From: SAR202 cluster bacterium bin22
Lineage (GTDB): Bacteria; Chloroflexota; Dehalococcoidia; Lucifugimonadales; UBA3495
Length of the DNA: 64,000 bases
Assembly: GCA_002238505.1 (NCBI GenBank)
Contig: MPMM01000017.1
Span: 1 to 64,000, forward strand
Reading direction: 5' to 3'
A program made the translations under genes and the position numbers. The notes under the pieces were generated by a model that was not told where the DNA came from, made no database searches, and saw only the letters and a program-made list of their open reading frames with translations. Shown here piece by piece: positions 63,410 to 64,000 of the stretch; position 1 is the stretch's first letter; each line of letters starts with the position of its first letter.

Positions 63410-64000
63410 ACCGCCATTCACGCTGTTGATTGCGGTGGACGATGCCACCGGTACTGTGGTCGACGCCCTCTACTGTGAGCAGGAAGACTCCCGCAACTAC
63501 TTCTTGTTGTGCAATCCCTGATGGAGTGTTGTGGCAGACCCGTCGCCTTGTACCCCGACCGGCACAGGGTGTTCAGGCACATGCCCGGCTCCGGCCTCCC
63601 TGAGATGCCCACCCAGTTCAACCGGGCTATGGAGGAGCTGGGGCTCCAGATTATCTTCGGACTGTCGTCTCAAGGGAAGGGTCGCGTAGAGCGCGCGGCG
63701 GGAACTTTTCAGGACCTGCTGGTCATCGAACTCCGTATAGCAGAGGCGAGCGGCATCCAGGAAACCAACGGCGTGCTGAAGCAGTTTCTTCCGCGATTCA
63801 ATCGGCGGTTTGGGGTTCCCCCGCTATACCCTGAGCGTGCATTCCGGCCGCTGGACCCGGAATTGTGCCTCGACCAGGTCCTGTGCTTCAAGCACCGAAG
63901 GAAAGTGGCCAGGGACTACACGGTGAGGTTCCAGCTGTTTACCCTTCAGTTACTGCCAGGTGCGGAACGCCCCAGCTATGCCGGGGCCGCTGCGGAAGTT
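63410..64000 (+). pseudogene. ISNCY transposase fragment, interrupted
   Basis: The frame reads PPFTLLIAVDDATGTVVDAL, breaks near 63515 by a frameshift, and resumes SLMECCGRPVALYPDRHRVF through QGKGRVERAAG to RPSYAGA at the window edge. It is homologous to residues 160-349 of the transposase at 55843. The preceding codons (RNLGDKA) lie at about 59308-59320 and 60801-60817, on the far sides of IS701 and IS21. Confidence 0.8.

Overview
The window is GC-rich accessory DNA from a bacterial chromosome or large contig. Gene content fits an uncultured Chloroflexota lineage: a DUF5679-type zinc ribbon, lipoproteins with short lipoboxes, a giant secreted protein of fibronectin, SwmB-like and Ig-like modules, and dense IS21, IS701, IS5 and ISNCY-type elements. 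This taxonomic call is inference; no rRNA, tRNA or housekeeping marker was seen.

Layout. 1-2 kb: the right part of an IS21 element with a frameshifted istB, abutting a truncated endonuclease/exonuclease/phosphatase gene. 2-8.7 kb: small, mostly minus-strand accessory genes, including a Uma2-type nuclease and a two-gene TIR-like plus RipA-type membrane protein operon. 8.8-9.8 kb: an IS5-family element carrying a 146-bp IS701-like MITE. 9.8-12.2 kb: a three-gene operon ending in a trypsin-like protease. 12.3-13.6 kb: a substrate-binding lipoprotein fused to the N-terminus of an IS5-type transposase. 13.8-19.3 kb: a coiled-coil/nuclease-like pair, two similar attenuator-like leaders before small genes, and a nucleotidyltransferase operon. 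20-27.5 kb: an HNH protein lacking its usual histidine, a DUF5679 ribbon, a PGN_0703-type nuclease, a two-lobed retropepsin-like protein, a coiled-coil plus nuclease-like membrane protein pair, and a FxLYD-type secreted protein. About 28.4 kb: a two-repeat orphan type I-E-like CRISPR remnant. 30-44.4 kb: a 3,832-residue secreted repeat protein with a C13 tract near its start, then an 803-residue secreted protein. 44.4-55 kb: small genes, an ApeA-like HEPN protein, a lipoprotein and its decayed paralogue, a three-gene operon, a DUF5677-like membrane protein, and several copies of repeated leader sequences. 55-64 kb: fragments and copies of IS21, ISNCY and IS701, with one ISNCY transposase gene interrupted by both IS701 and IS21.

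Functionally the region reads as a defence and surface-variation island repeatedly hit by transposons. The most novel signal is a family of leader sequences at about 15.4, 16.1, 45.1, 46.4 and 50.2 kb. Most copies share a promoter, a conserved first hairpin, a short ORF whose start reads M-x-x-x-x-[NQE]-Y-[SI], and a terminator-like hairpin before a downstream gene. They could be a previously undescribed attenuator or riboswitch-like family.
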